Shown here piece by piece: positions 49,151 through 57,368 of a stretch of DNA of 64,000 nucleotides (position 1 is its first letter; the number at the start of each line of letters is the position of its first letter). The notes under the pieces are model-generated. The model saw nothing but the letters and a program-made list of their open reading frames with translations, was not told where the DNA came from and did not search any database. Source of the DNA: Bog-366 sp964501985 (GTDB taxonomy: Bacteria; Acidobacteriota; Terriglobia; UBA7540); assembly GCA_964501985.1 (NCBI GenBank), contig CAZCVY010000006.1:5781-69780 (forward strand). The letters run 5' to 3'. Made by a program: the position numbers and the translations under genes.

Positions 49151-51181
49151 TTACCTTGCGCCGTTCTGGGCCGCCGCGACGAGCTTCCGCACGGGCTCCA
49201 CAATCATCAGCAGAAGTTCCGCGTGGGGTTTGGCGGCCAAGTCCAACATCACTGTTTGCTCATGCACCCAATTTTTGGGGGCGGGCTTGCCGGAGTCAAG
49301 GTAATCAAGCGCCTCCAGGCCAGCCCTTGCCACCGCGGCTAGATCTTCCGCCACGGGAATGTCTTCTTTGAGAAGCGCCGAGCGCTGCAGGACGGGGAGC
49401 AACTCCTCGCGGCTGTCGCGCCAGACAATGAGCTGCCTGCGAACGGCGTCCTTATTGGCGCTTAGATGATCGACCATGCCGGCGAAAATCCGGCCCTTCT
49501 CGCTCTCCGGCCGCGCAGCGTCAACCAGGCGATTGTAAGGCGTCAAACTGGTGTATTCGCGCGTTGCCTCGCGTTCATAGTGCTTAACCGGTTCCACCAC
49601 GTCAGCCAGCGTTTTGAGCGTCTCTGGTGAGTGCATCTCCGCCAGCCGAGCGAGCATCCGCGGATAGCTGGAAAGCTGCGTCACCCCCACCCAGTCGAGT
49701 TCGCGGCTGATGACTTCGAGCCGCCGATACATCGAATCCACGTCCTTTACATTTTGCGGTGACCAAAACCTCTCGGCGATGGCCGCGGTGGAGGGCCAGA
49801 TTCGCGAGTCGATGTTTTCCGGCGGTGTGAATTCGCTCCACATCGTGGCCTCGCCGCCGAGGATGTGCGCAGCCCGCTCGGGCGTAAGGCTCGCGGCAGC
49901 GCCGGCCAGGGGATCGACTTTGTAGTACTCGGCGGGCGCGAGCGCAAAGTCGAGGTAATAGCCATTCGAGAGGATGCTCATGTACCCCAATCGCGCCGTC
50001 TTGGCCAGCGACTCTGGCCCGCGCCACGAGTGGACAACGATATCTTTGGGGAGGTCGGGATGAAAAACCTCGTCCCACCCAACCATTTTCTTGCCATGTT
50101 TCTCGACGATGGGCAGCAGGTGACGATTGAAGTAAAGCTGTAGGTCGGTGTTATCCTTCATCCCATGCGCTTTTTTGAAAGCCACGATTTGAGGATTCGT
50201 GTCCCACTGTTTGCCGTTCACCTCGTCGCCGCCGACGTGGAAGTACTCATCGGGAAAGGTTGCGGCGATCTCTCCGATCAGGCCATCGAGAAAGGTGTAA
50301 ATCTCCTCGCGTGTCGGGTCCAGCGTGGGATCGAAGATGCCCCACCTGCGTTCGATCTGGTAAGGGCCCGGGCCGCTCGCAAGTTCCGGATACCCGACGT
50401 ACCAACTGGTGGAGTGGCCGGGCATTTCCAACTCGGGAACGACACGAATGCCGCGGTCGCGTGCGTAGGCAATCAACTCGGTGATCTGGGCCTGGTTATA
50501 ATAATGGCCATCCGAGCCCATTCCTTGCAGTTTGGGATACACCTTGCTCTCGAAGCGAAAGCCCTGGTCGTCCGTCATGTGAAAATGCAGGACGTTGAGC
50601 TTGACCGCCGCCATAGCGTCGATATTGCGCTTCACGACTTCCTCGGGAATCCAATGGCGCGAGAAATCAATCATCAATCCACGCCAGGGGAAGCGCGGGC
50701 GGTCCGTGATGCGCACCGCAGGCGCTCCAAAGCCCTCTGAATCGAGGTCGACAAGTTGCAAAAATGTCTCAATTCCACGGAACACGCCGACCGGAGTAGG
50801 AGCCGTGAGGCGGGCCCGCTGCGGAGTGACTTCGAGTTGATAGGACTCATCCTCCCGCACGGATTGGACTGCCTCTCCGGCGTGATCGCAGTGGATCACC
50901 AGGCTCGCTTTGGCGGGATCCTTTTCGATGACATCGCTCACGGGGATTCCGGTCACGCGAGAGAGACGGCGAAGCAGGCGGACGGCAGCGGCATCGAGTC
51001 GCGGCTCCTGATAGCCATCGAGCGCAACTCGGAAGCTGCCATCAATCACCAGGCGGCCCGAGCCCGGCGTGAGTTCTGCCGGTTGTGGCATCAGGTTGTA
51101 GGTTTGAGCGAGCGCGAGATGATTGCCGAGCGCGACAAACATGATAATTCCGGCCTGCACGATTCGAATTAATGCCCTCAT
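49151..51181 (-). CDS. Secreted beta-N-acetylhexosaminidase (GH20)
   Basis: This is a 676-residue protein from ATG 51181, which is followed by a signal peptide (RALIRIVQAGIIMFVALGNHLALAQ). Residues about 30-150 form the GH20b-type domain. The catalytic barrel has PWRGLMIDFSRHWIP, LHFHMTDDQGFR, PELEMPGHSTSW and the acid-base motif FHVGGDEVNGKQW (Asp-Glu pair). The C-terminal part (about 490-676) is helical and not assigned. It would cleave terminal GlcNAc or GalNAc from chitin, peptidoglycan or glycan fragments in the periplasm or outside. It is convergent with the aminotransferase gene. Confidence 0.88.
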   Translation of the reverse strand: MRALIRIVQAGIIMFVALGNHLALAQTYNLMPQPAELTPGSGRLVIDGSFRVALDGYQEPRLDAAAVRLLRRLSRVTGIPVSDVIEKDPAKASLVIHCDHAGEAVQSVREDESYQLEVTPQRARLTAPTPVGVFRGIETFLQLVDLDSEGFGAPAVRITDRPRFPWRGLMIDFSRHWIPEEVVKRNIDAMAAVKLNVLHFHMTDDQGFRFESKVYPKLQGMGSDGHYYNQAQITELIAYARDRGIRVVPELEMPGHSTSWYVGYPELASGPGPYQIERRWGIFDPTLDPTREEIYTFLDGLIGEIAATFPDEYFHVGGDEVNGKQWDTNPQIVAFKKAHGMKDNTDLQLYFNRHLLPIVEKHGKKMVGWDEVFHPDLPKDIVVHSWRGPESLAKTARLGYMSILSNGYYLDFALAPAEYYKVDPLAGAAASLTPERAAHILGGEATMWSEFTPPENIDSRIWPSTAAIAERFWSPQNVKDVDSMYRRLEVISRELDWVGVTQLSSYPRMLARLAEMHSPETLKTLADVVEPVKHYEREATREYTSLTPYNRLVDAARPESEKGRIFAGMVDHLSANKDAVRRQLIVWRDSREELLPVLQRSALLKEDIPVAEDLAAVARAGLEALDYLDSGKPAPKNWVHEQTVMLDLAAKPHAELLLMIVEPVRKLVAAAQNGAR

Positions 51182-51474
51182 TTTTGGTCCCCGTGGTTTG
51201 AATTGATGGGCCGCAACAGCGGCCGATTTGAGCTTCATCGCCGTCAGAATGGCCTCCAAAAACACACCTTCAGTTGCGCGCTAGACGATAAATGAACCAA
51301 TGGTCGATTGCAACCGGAGACAAACACAGAAACTCGAGGTTCGTGGGGCATTGCGAGGGTATGTTCGGTCTGCCGAACATCAAGAACATGAGTTCTTCCG
51401 CAGGTCACCACGCCCTCGTCCCATGATGATTGCTGAAACGCTCAGAAACGAGTAGTCTTACGTTATGGAGAGAA

Positions 51475-51747
51475 ATGGCCAGAGGTTGGGAAAGTAAATC
51501 AGTCGAGTCACAGATGGATACCGCGCAGTCGAAGCAAGAGGATCCCGCCAAGAAGCGTTTGACCCCGGAAGTGGCCGCTGTTCTGCGCAAAAAGGAAACG
51601 CTGCTGCTAGCTCGCGCTCACCTGCAACAACAAATGCAGACGAGCCGTCACGCCCGCCATCGAGAAATGCTCCAAAACGCGCTTGCGGATTTGGAAAAGC
51701 AACTCGCGGAATTGGGCGCAGCCGATCATGCCGCAGAAAGCCACTGA
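51475..51747 (+). CDS. Small helical/coiled-coil protein of unknown function
   Basis: This is a 90-residue protein from ATG 51475 (GGAG upstream); an in-frame ATG at 51511 is the alternative. The C-terminal half (LTPEVAAVLRKKETLLLARAHLQQQM ... MLQNALADLEKQLAELG) has heptad-like Leu spacing and would form a helical hairpin. No family recognised. Codon pattern and SD support a real gene, but it could be spurious. Confidence 0.45.
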   Translation: MARGWESKSVESQMDTAQSKQEDPAKKRLTPEVAAVLRKKETLLLARAHLQQQMQTSRHARHREMLQNALADLEKQLAELGAADHAAESH

Positions 51748-51820
51748 GAGCAACTGCGCTTCCATCTAGTGGCGGAAACACTTCCCGGTGCCGGACGGAA
51801 TTCAGACGGTCGGCGCCTCG

Positions 51821-52222
51821 TCATTCACTTTTTACAAATTTCAGGGCAGCGGAGTTAATGCAATAACGAAGGCGGGTCGGTGGTGGCCCATCTTCGAACA
51901 CGTGCCCCAGGTGGGCGTCGCATCGGGCGCAAAGCACTTCCGTCCGCCTCATTCCATAACTCATGTCAGTCTTAAGTTGGACGCTCTCGGGCTCCACCGC
52001 ATCCCAGAAGCTCGGCCAGCCCGTGCCGGATTCGAATTTCTTTTGGGAATGAAAGAGGTCGGCTCCGCAACAAACGCAGCGAAATACTCCGTCCCCATGA
52101 AAATCCCAGAATTGGCCGGTGAACGCGCACTCCGTGCCCCCGTGGCGCGTCACCTGATATTGCTCCGGGGTGAGAATTTCCTTCCATTCGGCATCCGTTT
52201 TGATCACTTTTTCAACGCTCAC
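51821..52222 (-). CDS. msrB: Peptide-methionine (R)-S-oxide reductase MsrB
   Basis: This is a 133-residue protein. It has the complete MsrB set: GTECAFTGQFWD, the two zinc-binding pairs CVCC and CARC, SGTGWPSFWDAV, and the catalytic Cys in RYCINSAALKFV. The resolving position near GTEC is a Cys, so a thioredoxin-recycled enzyme is likely. No signal peptide, so it is cytoplasmic. Its start overlaps the upstream ABC ATPase gene end by 11 bases, so the two are co-transcribed although unrelated in function. Confidence 0.92.
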   Translation of the reverse strand: MSVEKVIKTDAEWKEILTPEQYQVTRHGGTECAFTGQFWDFHGDGVFRCVCCGADLFHSQKKFESGTGWPSFWDAVEPESVQLKTDMSYGMRRTEVLCARCDAHLGHVFEDGPPPTRLRYCINSAALKFVKSE

Positions 52223-53342
52223 GCTGGCCCCCTATTGTGCCCTCGCCCGGATAGACTAAGCTGCGCGCGGCATCCCACGATACATAAACCCTTGCTTCGC
52301 TGGTGGGCATAGGTTCACGCGAGGCGCTTGAGTCGCGCACCATCACGCGTTGGCCGCTGGAAACGCGCACCGCCCAACGGCGTCTTCCTCCCTCATAGAT
52401 CGACTCCACCAACTCCCCCTCCAGCAAATTCATCGGGCCCCCGTTTCCGGCGGGGGGATAGTGGGTCAAGTGCACGCACTCCGGCCGCACGGCGAGTGTG
52501 GCGGGCGAATGCTGCGAGAGATGTGCGGAGTTCGCGGCCCATAGGGCTTGCCCATCCTCCATCTCAAATCGAGTCCCTTCCGGCGTGTGCGCTGCGCAAC
52601 TCACCGCGAAGAAATTCTCCACTCCCATGAAGTCGGCGACGAAGCGTGTTCGCGGGCGTTCATAGATATCTTCGCTCGATCCCACTTGCTCGAGGCCACC
52701 ATGGTTGATCACCGCAATACGGTCAGACATTACCAGGGCCTCTTCCTGGTCGTGTGTGACAAAGATAAAGGTAATGCCCAGGCGCGTGTGCAGCCGTCTT
52801 AATTCCACTTGCATTTGTTGCCGAAGTTTTTGGTCGAGAGCGCCCAGCGGCTCGTCGAGCAACAGCACGGCGGGCTCCAGCACTAGCGCTCGCGCCAGTG
52901 CTACACGTTGTTTTTCACCGCCACTCAATTGGTGCGGATAGCGATCCTCCTTGCCGGGCAACTCCACCATTTCCAGGATCGCCCCCACGCGCTTGCGGAT
53001 CACTTCTGGGGAAACCTTCTTTTGCTCCAGGCCGAAGGCAATGTTGCGGAAAACGGTGAGGTGGGGGAAAAGGGCGAAATGTTGAAAGACCGTATTGACA
53101 TTGCGCCGATAGGGTGGCAGGGCGGATGCGTCGAGCCCTTCAATCAGAATCTGCCCTTCCTGCGGCAGTTCGAATCCGGCCACCAAGCGTAACAGCGTGG
53201 TTTTGCCGCTTCCGCTGGGACCGAGGAGCGTCAGGAATTCGCCTCGTCGTACGGTGAGCGAAAAGTCTTTCAGGGCTGCGTGTTCCCCGTAGCGCCTGCT
53301 GACGTTACGAAGCTCTACGATGCATTCCAGCGACGCGTCCAA
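52212..53342 (-). CDS. ABC transporter ATP-binding protein, PotA-like
   Basis: This is a 376-residue protein. GPSGSGKTTLLRLVAGF is Walker A, LSGGEKQRVALARALVLEPAVLLLDEPLGALD the signature plus Walker B, and VTHDQEEALVMSDRIAVINHG the H-loop region. The C-terminal part (about 240-360, AVRPECVHLTHYPPAGNGG) is a TOBE domain. This is the layout of the importer ATPases of polyamine, iron or sugar uptake systems. No permease or binding-protein gene is present in the window. MsrB follows with an 11-base overlap. The substrate cannot be decided. Confidence 0.85.
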   Translation of the reverse strand: MDASLECIVELRNVSRRYGEHAALKDFSLTVRRGEFLTLLGPSGSGKTTLLRLVAGFELPQEGQILIEGLDASALPPYRRNVNTVFQHFALFPHLTVFRNIAFGLEQKKVSPEVIRKRVGAILEMVELPGKEDRYPHQLSGGEKQRVALARALVLEPAVLLLDEPLGALDQKLRQQMQVELRRLHTRLGITFIFVTHDQEEALVMSDRIAVINHGGLEQVGSSEDIYERPRTRFVADFMGVENFFAVSCAAHTPEGTRFEMEDGQALWAANSAHLSQHSPATLAVRPECVHLTHYPPAGNGGPMNLLEGELVESIYEGGRRRWAVRVSSGQRVMVRDSSASREPMPTSEARVYVSWDAARSLVYPGEGTIGGQRER

Positions 53343-53413
53343 TTCTTGGGCTTATCCCAACCTCCCTTTATGAATTGAAACCGAAGGTGCGAGGTCATCG
53401 CCGGCCGCAACGA

Positions 53414-53755
53414 TTACTTCTTGGCAAGCGTACGAATGTAAGCGACCAGCGAATGAATCTGGTCGTCGCTCAACTTGTCCCCGAAGGCGGGCATCGCCGT
53501 GCCCTTCTTTCCATTCTTGATGGTCTCCACGATTTTTTCATCCGACAGGCCAGCCTGCACCTTGGGGTCCGTGAAGTCTGGAGTCTTCAGGGCGGGATAC
53601 CCCTTGCCGTCGGCCCCGTGGCACATCGAACACTTTTGCTTGAAGAGATCGCCGCCGTCGTCGGGTTTCGGCCGCGCCGGAAGCGCAAGACTGAAAATGA
53701 GCAAGAAAGCTCCCACTCCCAAAATTTTGAAGAGGGTGTAGACCTGTGGTCGCAT
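53414..53755 (-). CDS. Small monoheme c-type cytochrome (class I)
   Basis: This is a 113-residue protein from ATG 53755 with GAGGAG upstream. There is a signal peptide (FKILGVGAFLLIFSLALPA). CSMCHGADGKG is the single heme site, and GTAMPAFGDKLSDDQIHSLVAYIRTLA contains the axial Met and the C-terminal helix. It would carry electrons in the periplasm, for example to a terminal oxidase. No oxidase gene lies in the window. A heptamer array fills the gap to yggX. Confidence 0.9.
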   Translation of the reverse strand: MRPQVYTLFKILGVGAFLLIFSLALPARPKPDDGGDLFKQKCSMCHGADGKGYPALKTPDFTDPKVQAGLSDEKIVETIKNGKKGTAMPAFGDKLSDDQIHSLVAYIRTLAKK

Positions 53756-53780
53756 AGGGCTCCTCGAAATGGGAAATATA

Positions 53781-53843
53781 GTGCCGGGTGCCGAAAAGTG
53801 AGTGGCGAGCCACTCACCTTTGGCCACCCGCCACTGACTTACT
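53781..53843. repeat. Heptamer-phased array between yggX-like and cytochrome c genes
   Basis: It reads gtgccgg, gtgccga, aaagtga, gtggcga, gccactc, acctttg, gccaccc, gccactg, acttact. The first four units are the reverse complement of later ones (gtggcga/gccactc centre), so it forms a palindrome. It extends to the stop codon of the yggX-like gene (53839). Confidence 0.65.
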
Positions 53844-54111
53844 TAATCGGAACATACCCTGGCGGATGCGCCGATCCTTGGCCGAAGAAGAACTGTTCCA
53901 TCTGGTTGGCAATGAATTCCTGGGCTTCCTTCGTCGAAGGCACCAATCGATACTCGTTGATCAGCATCCGCAAGAAATTGAGCCACTGGTTCCATGCTTC
54001 CTGGGAGACGTTGTCATAGATCCGCTGGCCCAGCTCCCCGGCCCAAGGCGCTTCGTCAAGACCGGGCAACTCCTTATTGAGCTTCACGCACTTTACCATT
54101 CGCTGTGCCAT
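53839..54111 (-). CDS. yggX: YggX-type iron-trafficking / oxidative damage protection protein
   Basis: This is a 90-residue protein. MVKCVKLNKELPGLDEAPW has the conserved Cys, and GELGQRIYDNVSQEAWNQWLNFLRMLINEYRL, then EFIANQMEQFFFG are the usual YggX blocks. Family members bind Fe(II) weakly and protect iron-sulfur clusters from oxidants. It lies on the same strand as, and upstream of, the cytochrome c gene, separated by 83 bases of mostly repeats. Confidence 0.92.
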   Translation of the reverse strand: MAQRMVKCVKLNKELPGLDEAPWAGELGQRIYDNVSQEAWNQWLNFLRMLINEYRLVPSTKEAQEFIANQMEQFFFGQGSAHPPGYVPIK

Positions 54112-54386
54112 AGAAACGTGTCTCCCTGGATTTCATTCTTCGATTGATTGTGACTCATCGCGAGATTCCCGTCGCAGTTCGCGGGCGGCCAACCGCACCC
54201 AATTGCAAACTTATTATACAGGAAATCCTGAGTACCATGGGCCAGCCTTATGTCGGCGTGACCTACTGTAATCTGGCAGTGTCCCAATCCGAGGCGTAAC
54301 GCCGGCTTCCAGCCGGCACCGAAGTCGTCAAGAAGCAGATCCTTCCGATTATTGTCGCGCCTGACTCCTCCCACACTCTGTGTGCG

Positions 54387-54552
54387 AAGCTTTGGAGTGC
54401 GGCAGCTTGCTGCCGCTTTCCTCGCCGCGAGCTTGCTCGCGGGTCGAATGCCCATCCAAGGCCAGTCCCGCAGGTGGGATTAGAGAAGGGCGGCCGCCAG
54501 CAAGCTGGCTGGTGAAATAGCGGCAGCAAGCTGCCGCACTCCAAAGCTTCGC
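54387..54552. repeat. Large inverted pair of hairpin repeats
   Basis: The left copy (54387-54422) contains GAAGCTTTGGAGTGCGGCAG and continues into CTTGCTGCCGC, a hairpin. The right copy (54519-54552) is its reverse complement (GCGGCAGC-AAGCTGCCGC, then ACTCCAAAGCTTC). More short hairpins (CCGCGAGC-TTGCTCGCGG) lie between. The whole gap from 54112 to 54637 holds no gene that I can support. Confidence 0.6.
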
Positions 54553-54637
54553 ATTCATGCCAGCAGGAGCGCATGTTTTGTCGGCTGGCGCGATTTACCG
54601 AGGAAGGCACTTCTAAACTCGTGATGAGATATCGGGC

Positions 54638-55267
54638 CTACCCGCCCGGCTTCTTGCGGCGGATTTCGAGTTCCACTTCCTCGCCGTCAAGTAAGGGAAG
54701 CTGCGTTTGCGGGTGTAGCGCGGCATTCTGAAATGTCGCGGAAATGCGCAGAGGCTTCGCCGGGACTACTCTTGTCGCTGGCAGCGCTGGGACGGATGAG
54801 GCGGGTGCCGCCTCGACTACGGGTCGCGGTATGGGATCACGCGGCACGATGCCGCGCGCGGCATCATCCATGGCCTGGTTGGCCAAGCGGTCGGCTTCGC
54901 GATTGTGCTCACGGTAGACGTGACGAATGGAAAAGGACTCGAGGCGCGAGATCATCGACCGTGCCTCGTCGTACAGCGGCTTCAGGTCAGGGCTGCGGAC
55001 CTTGTACTCTCCGGAAATCTGCCGAGCCATGAGCTCCGAATCGGTCAGCACGCGCAGCCGGGGGTAACCGTGGCGAAGGGCGTATTCCAAAGCCGCCAAC
55101 AGCCCCTGGTATTCGGCAAAGTTGTTGGTGGTTTTCCCAATGAACTTGGCAAACGCTGTGACCGATTGGCCTTGCGCGGTTTTAATCGCCACGCCGTACG
55201 CCGCGGGCCCGGGATTACCCCGCGACCCGCCGTCGATGTGGGCAACGATTTCAGGTGAGTTGGGCAT
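54638..55267 (-). CDS. RNase H-like protein (RnhA type)
   Basis: This is a 209-residue protein from ATG 55267 (MPNSPEIVAHIDGGSRGNPGP). The four acidic catalytic residues are visible in HIDGGSRGNPG (Asp), NNFAEYQGLLAALEYAL (Glu), VLTDSELMARQ (Asp) and REHNREADRLANQAM (Asp). The first 130 residues are a complete RNase HI domain. The tail (about 140-209), with Pro/Ala-rich and then LPLLDGEEVELEIRRKK, is extra. It would cleave RNA in RNA-DNA hybrids. The gene behind it (upstream on this strand) is a Zn-ribbon coiled-coil protein, an arrangement seen in other genomes. Confidence 0.85.
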   Translation of the reverse strand: MPNSPEIVAHIDGGSRGNPGPAAYGVAIKTAQGQSVTAFAKFIGKTTNNFAEYQGLLAALEYALRHGYPRLRVLTDSELMARQISGEYKVRSPDLKPLYDEARSMISRLESFSIRHVYREHNREADRLANQAMDDAARGIVPRDPIPRPVVEAAPASSVPALPATRVVPAKPLRISATFQNAALHPQTQLPLLDGEEVELEIRRKKPGG

Positions 55268-55344
55268 TGAGGATCTAACGATGTGCCGAGTAATTCGCGG
55301 CAAGTGGCTGGCCACGAACCACGATCCACTCTCGACCGCACTGC

Positions 55345-56100
55345 TTACGACATTGTCACTCGCGTCCCCTCGCCGTTGGCGGTCTGCTCGTTTGGAGGCT
55401 CAATATAATAAACAATGCGGCTACAGTTTTCACACGTCATTACCGCCTCGTTGCTGCGGATCTCATTGTAATTTTGGGGCCGCAGCAGAACGTTGCATGC
55501 AGTACAAAGGCCGTTACGAACCTCCGCCACTGCCGCGCCAGTTCGATAAGTGCGGATGCGTTCGTAGAGCGCCAGGACGGTGGCGGTGAGTGTCGCGGCC
55601 ACTTCCTTTCGGCGGGCTTGCAGCCCCTCGCGCTCATCCATGTGCCCTTGCCGCTCGCCTTCGAGGTGCTTGATCTCCGACGCCACGCGCGCTTTCTCGC
55701 CCTCCAGCCGCGCCGCCGCCTCCTGCACGCGCTTCTGAATCTCTTCCGCTTCGATCATCTTTTCCAGGATCTGGTCTTCGATCTTGCGAATGTTGGCTTC
55801 TTCCCCCTCAATCTCCTTCTTCATCGCTTTATACTGCTCGTTGGTCTTCACCTGGTAAAGCTGATCTTTGTGCTTGGTAATTTTCTCCTGGATGGCTTTG
55901 ATGTCGCCTTCCAGATCTTTGCGCTCCTTCAGGTTTGCGGCCAGGCGTTTCTTCCGATCCTCGTGCGCGTGGATGAAATCATCAAGCTGTGATTGCAGGG
56001 TTTGAATTTGTTCGGGTATGGAATCGATCAGCACCGTCAGTTCCGCAGCCTGCTGGTCAAGTTGCTGGACCTCGATGACGGCCTTAAGGTCAGGATGCAC
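55345..56100 (-). CDS. C4-type zinc-ribbon coiled-coil protein (DUF164/CT398-like)
   Basis: This is a 251-residue protein. GTG 56100 has AAGGAG 6 bases upstream. Residues about 1-185 are a long antiparallel coiled coil with repeated Gln/Lys/Glu heptads (ELTVLIDSIPEQIQTLQSQL ... QAAARLEGEKARV). The last 60 residues hold a zinc ribbon (CTACNVLLRPQNY ... CENCSRIVYYIEP). Family members are often next to RNase H genes and may bind RNA or flagellar/type III components; the function is uncertain. It is probably co-transcribed with the RNase H-like gene 77 bases downstream. Confidence 0.85.
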   Translation of the reverse strand: MHPDLKAVIEVQQLDQQAAELTVLIDSIPEQIQTLQSQLDDFIHAHEDRKKRLAANLKERKDLEGDIKAIQEKITKHKDQLYQVKTNEQYKAMKKEIEGEEANIRKIEDQILEKMIEAEEIQKRVQEAAARLEGEKARVASEIKHLEGERQGHMDEREGLQARRKEVAATLTATVLALYERIRTYRTGAAVAEVRNGLCTACNVLLRPQNYNEIRSNEAVMTCENCSRIVYYIEPPNEQTANGEGTRVTMS

Positions 56101-56414
56101 TGACTCTCCTTGGTTTCGTGGTGTGCCCCTAGTGGGAAGACGCCCAATCCATCTTTCGCGCGCCGCAAATTCCCTCACCCAACATTTTTGCACATTCCCA
56201 GGCAGCGCGGCAAGGAAATGCACGGCCGGATGACTAGCCGGGCGAAGGGGCGTGCGGTTCTATGCAGCTGATTCTGCAGATAACCCGCGCTCCCAGTGAA
56301 AATTGAACTTTCCACGGACCACTTGCGTCTCTGCCCGCGCTTTTCTTCTGATGGGTTGAGAACCTGTCGCCGCGGCTTGAAAAAACGCTTGACTCTCACG
56401 TAACGTCAGAGCGG
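56101..56414. other. Intergenic region between divergent zinc-ribbon and MerR genes
   Basis: About 310 bases without a gene. It holds the SD of the zinc-ribbon gene at its left end and the MerR-type promoter at its right end. I saw nothing else I can support. Confidence 0.6.
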
Positions 56415-56419
56415 ATGAT
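56389..56419 (+). promoter_or_regulatory. MerR-type promoter with internal dyad
   Basis: TTGACT (56389-56394) and GATGAT (56414-56419) are separated by 19 bases, the long spacer of MerR-controlled promoters. The spacer contains CTCTCACGTAACGTCAGAG (56393-56411), symmetrical at eight of nine pairs around 56402. The MerR/TipAS gene begins here, so the operator is autoregulatory. Confidence 0.6.
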
Positions 56420-57206
56420 CGTCACGGAGGCGATCTTGAAACGCGACACGAAGGGTTCATACCGGGCTCACGAGTTCGCTCAGTTGGCAGGCGTCACGGT
56501 TCGTACGCTTCACCATTACGATCATATCGGCTTGCTCAAGCCCGCTCGGCGCGCGGAAAGCGGCTACCGGCTTTACACTGACCACGATTTCACGCGCCTG
56601 GAACAGATTGTGGTCTTGAAGTTTCTGGGATTGCCTCTCAGCGAAATCGGTGGACTGCTCCAGAATGACTCCGCCTTGCCGCGCACCTTACGGCGCCAGC
56701 GCGAAGTGCTAGCTGAGAAGCGACGGCGGCTCGACCGGGCCATCGCTGCCATCGACGAGGCCGCGCAGTCGCTGCGATCCCGGCGGAAACCGGACTGGAG
56801 TTTGTTTAGAAAAATCATTAAGGAGATTGAAATGCAGACTGACATGGAATGGACGAAGAAGTATTACACCAAGGAAGCTCAAGCGCAGGTCGGGGCGCGG
56901 AAGAACTTGTGGTCGCCGGAACTGCAAGAACGGGTAAGCAAGCGGTGGGCGGAACTTTTCGCGGATATTGAAGCGTCACTTAGCGAAGATCCCGCCGGGC
57001 TAAAGGCTCAAGCCCTTGTAGCTCGGTGGAAGGAGCTCGTGGCGGGCTTCACCGGCGAGGATCCGGAAATTCAAAAGGGGTTGAATAAGATGTATGCGGA
57101 TCAGGCGAATTGGCCCGAAGGGCCGAAGCAGAAATGGCAGATTCGTCCCGAAATTCACGCCTTCATCACGAAGGCCATGAAATGCGTAGGCGGCGGGCGA
57201 GGGTGA
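56415..57206 (+). CDS. MerR-family regulator with TipAS-type C-terminal domain
   Basis: This is a 263-residue protein. The MerR helix-turn-helix is YRAHEFAQLAGVTVRTLHHYDHIGLLKPARR, then GYRLYTDHD. A dimerisation coiled coil (about 85-125) follows. The C-terminal half (WTKKYYTKEAQAQVGARKNL, then RWAELFADIEASLSEDP and INPEIHAFITKAM-like end) matches the antibiotic-recognising TipAS domain, which binds thiopeptides and other hydrophobic compounds. The predicted -10 overlaps the ATG at 56415, so translation may really start at TTG 56436, which has GGAGG 5 bases upstream. Confidence 0.85.
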   Translation: MIVTEAILKRDTKGSYRAHEFAQLAGVTVRTLHHYDHIGLLKPARRAESGYRLYTDHDFTRLEQIVVLKFLGLPLSEIGGLLQNDSALPRTLRRQREVLAEKRRRLDRAIAAIDEAAQSLRSRRKPDWSLFRKIIKEIEMQTDMEWTKKYYTKEAQAQVGARKNLWSPELQERVSKRWAELFADIEASLSEDPAGLKAQALVARWKELVAGFTGEDPEIQKGLNKMYADQANWPEGPKQKWQIRPEIHAFITKAMKCVGGGRG

Positions 57207-57368
57207 GGGGCTCGCGCGGTTTTGCGGCGGTAACGCCAAATCGCATTTCTAAACGTTGGCAATTTCCCTGAAAGGCGGATTTCGTAAGTGTGGCATGGCC
57301 AGCTTGACCATCACTTCACACGGTCAGGATGCCCGTGCCGTGAGTCAGGGCCATTTTGGCCAGGGGCT

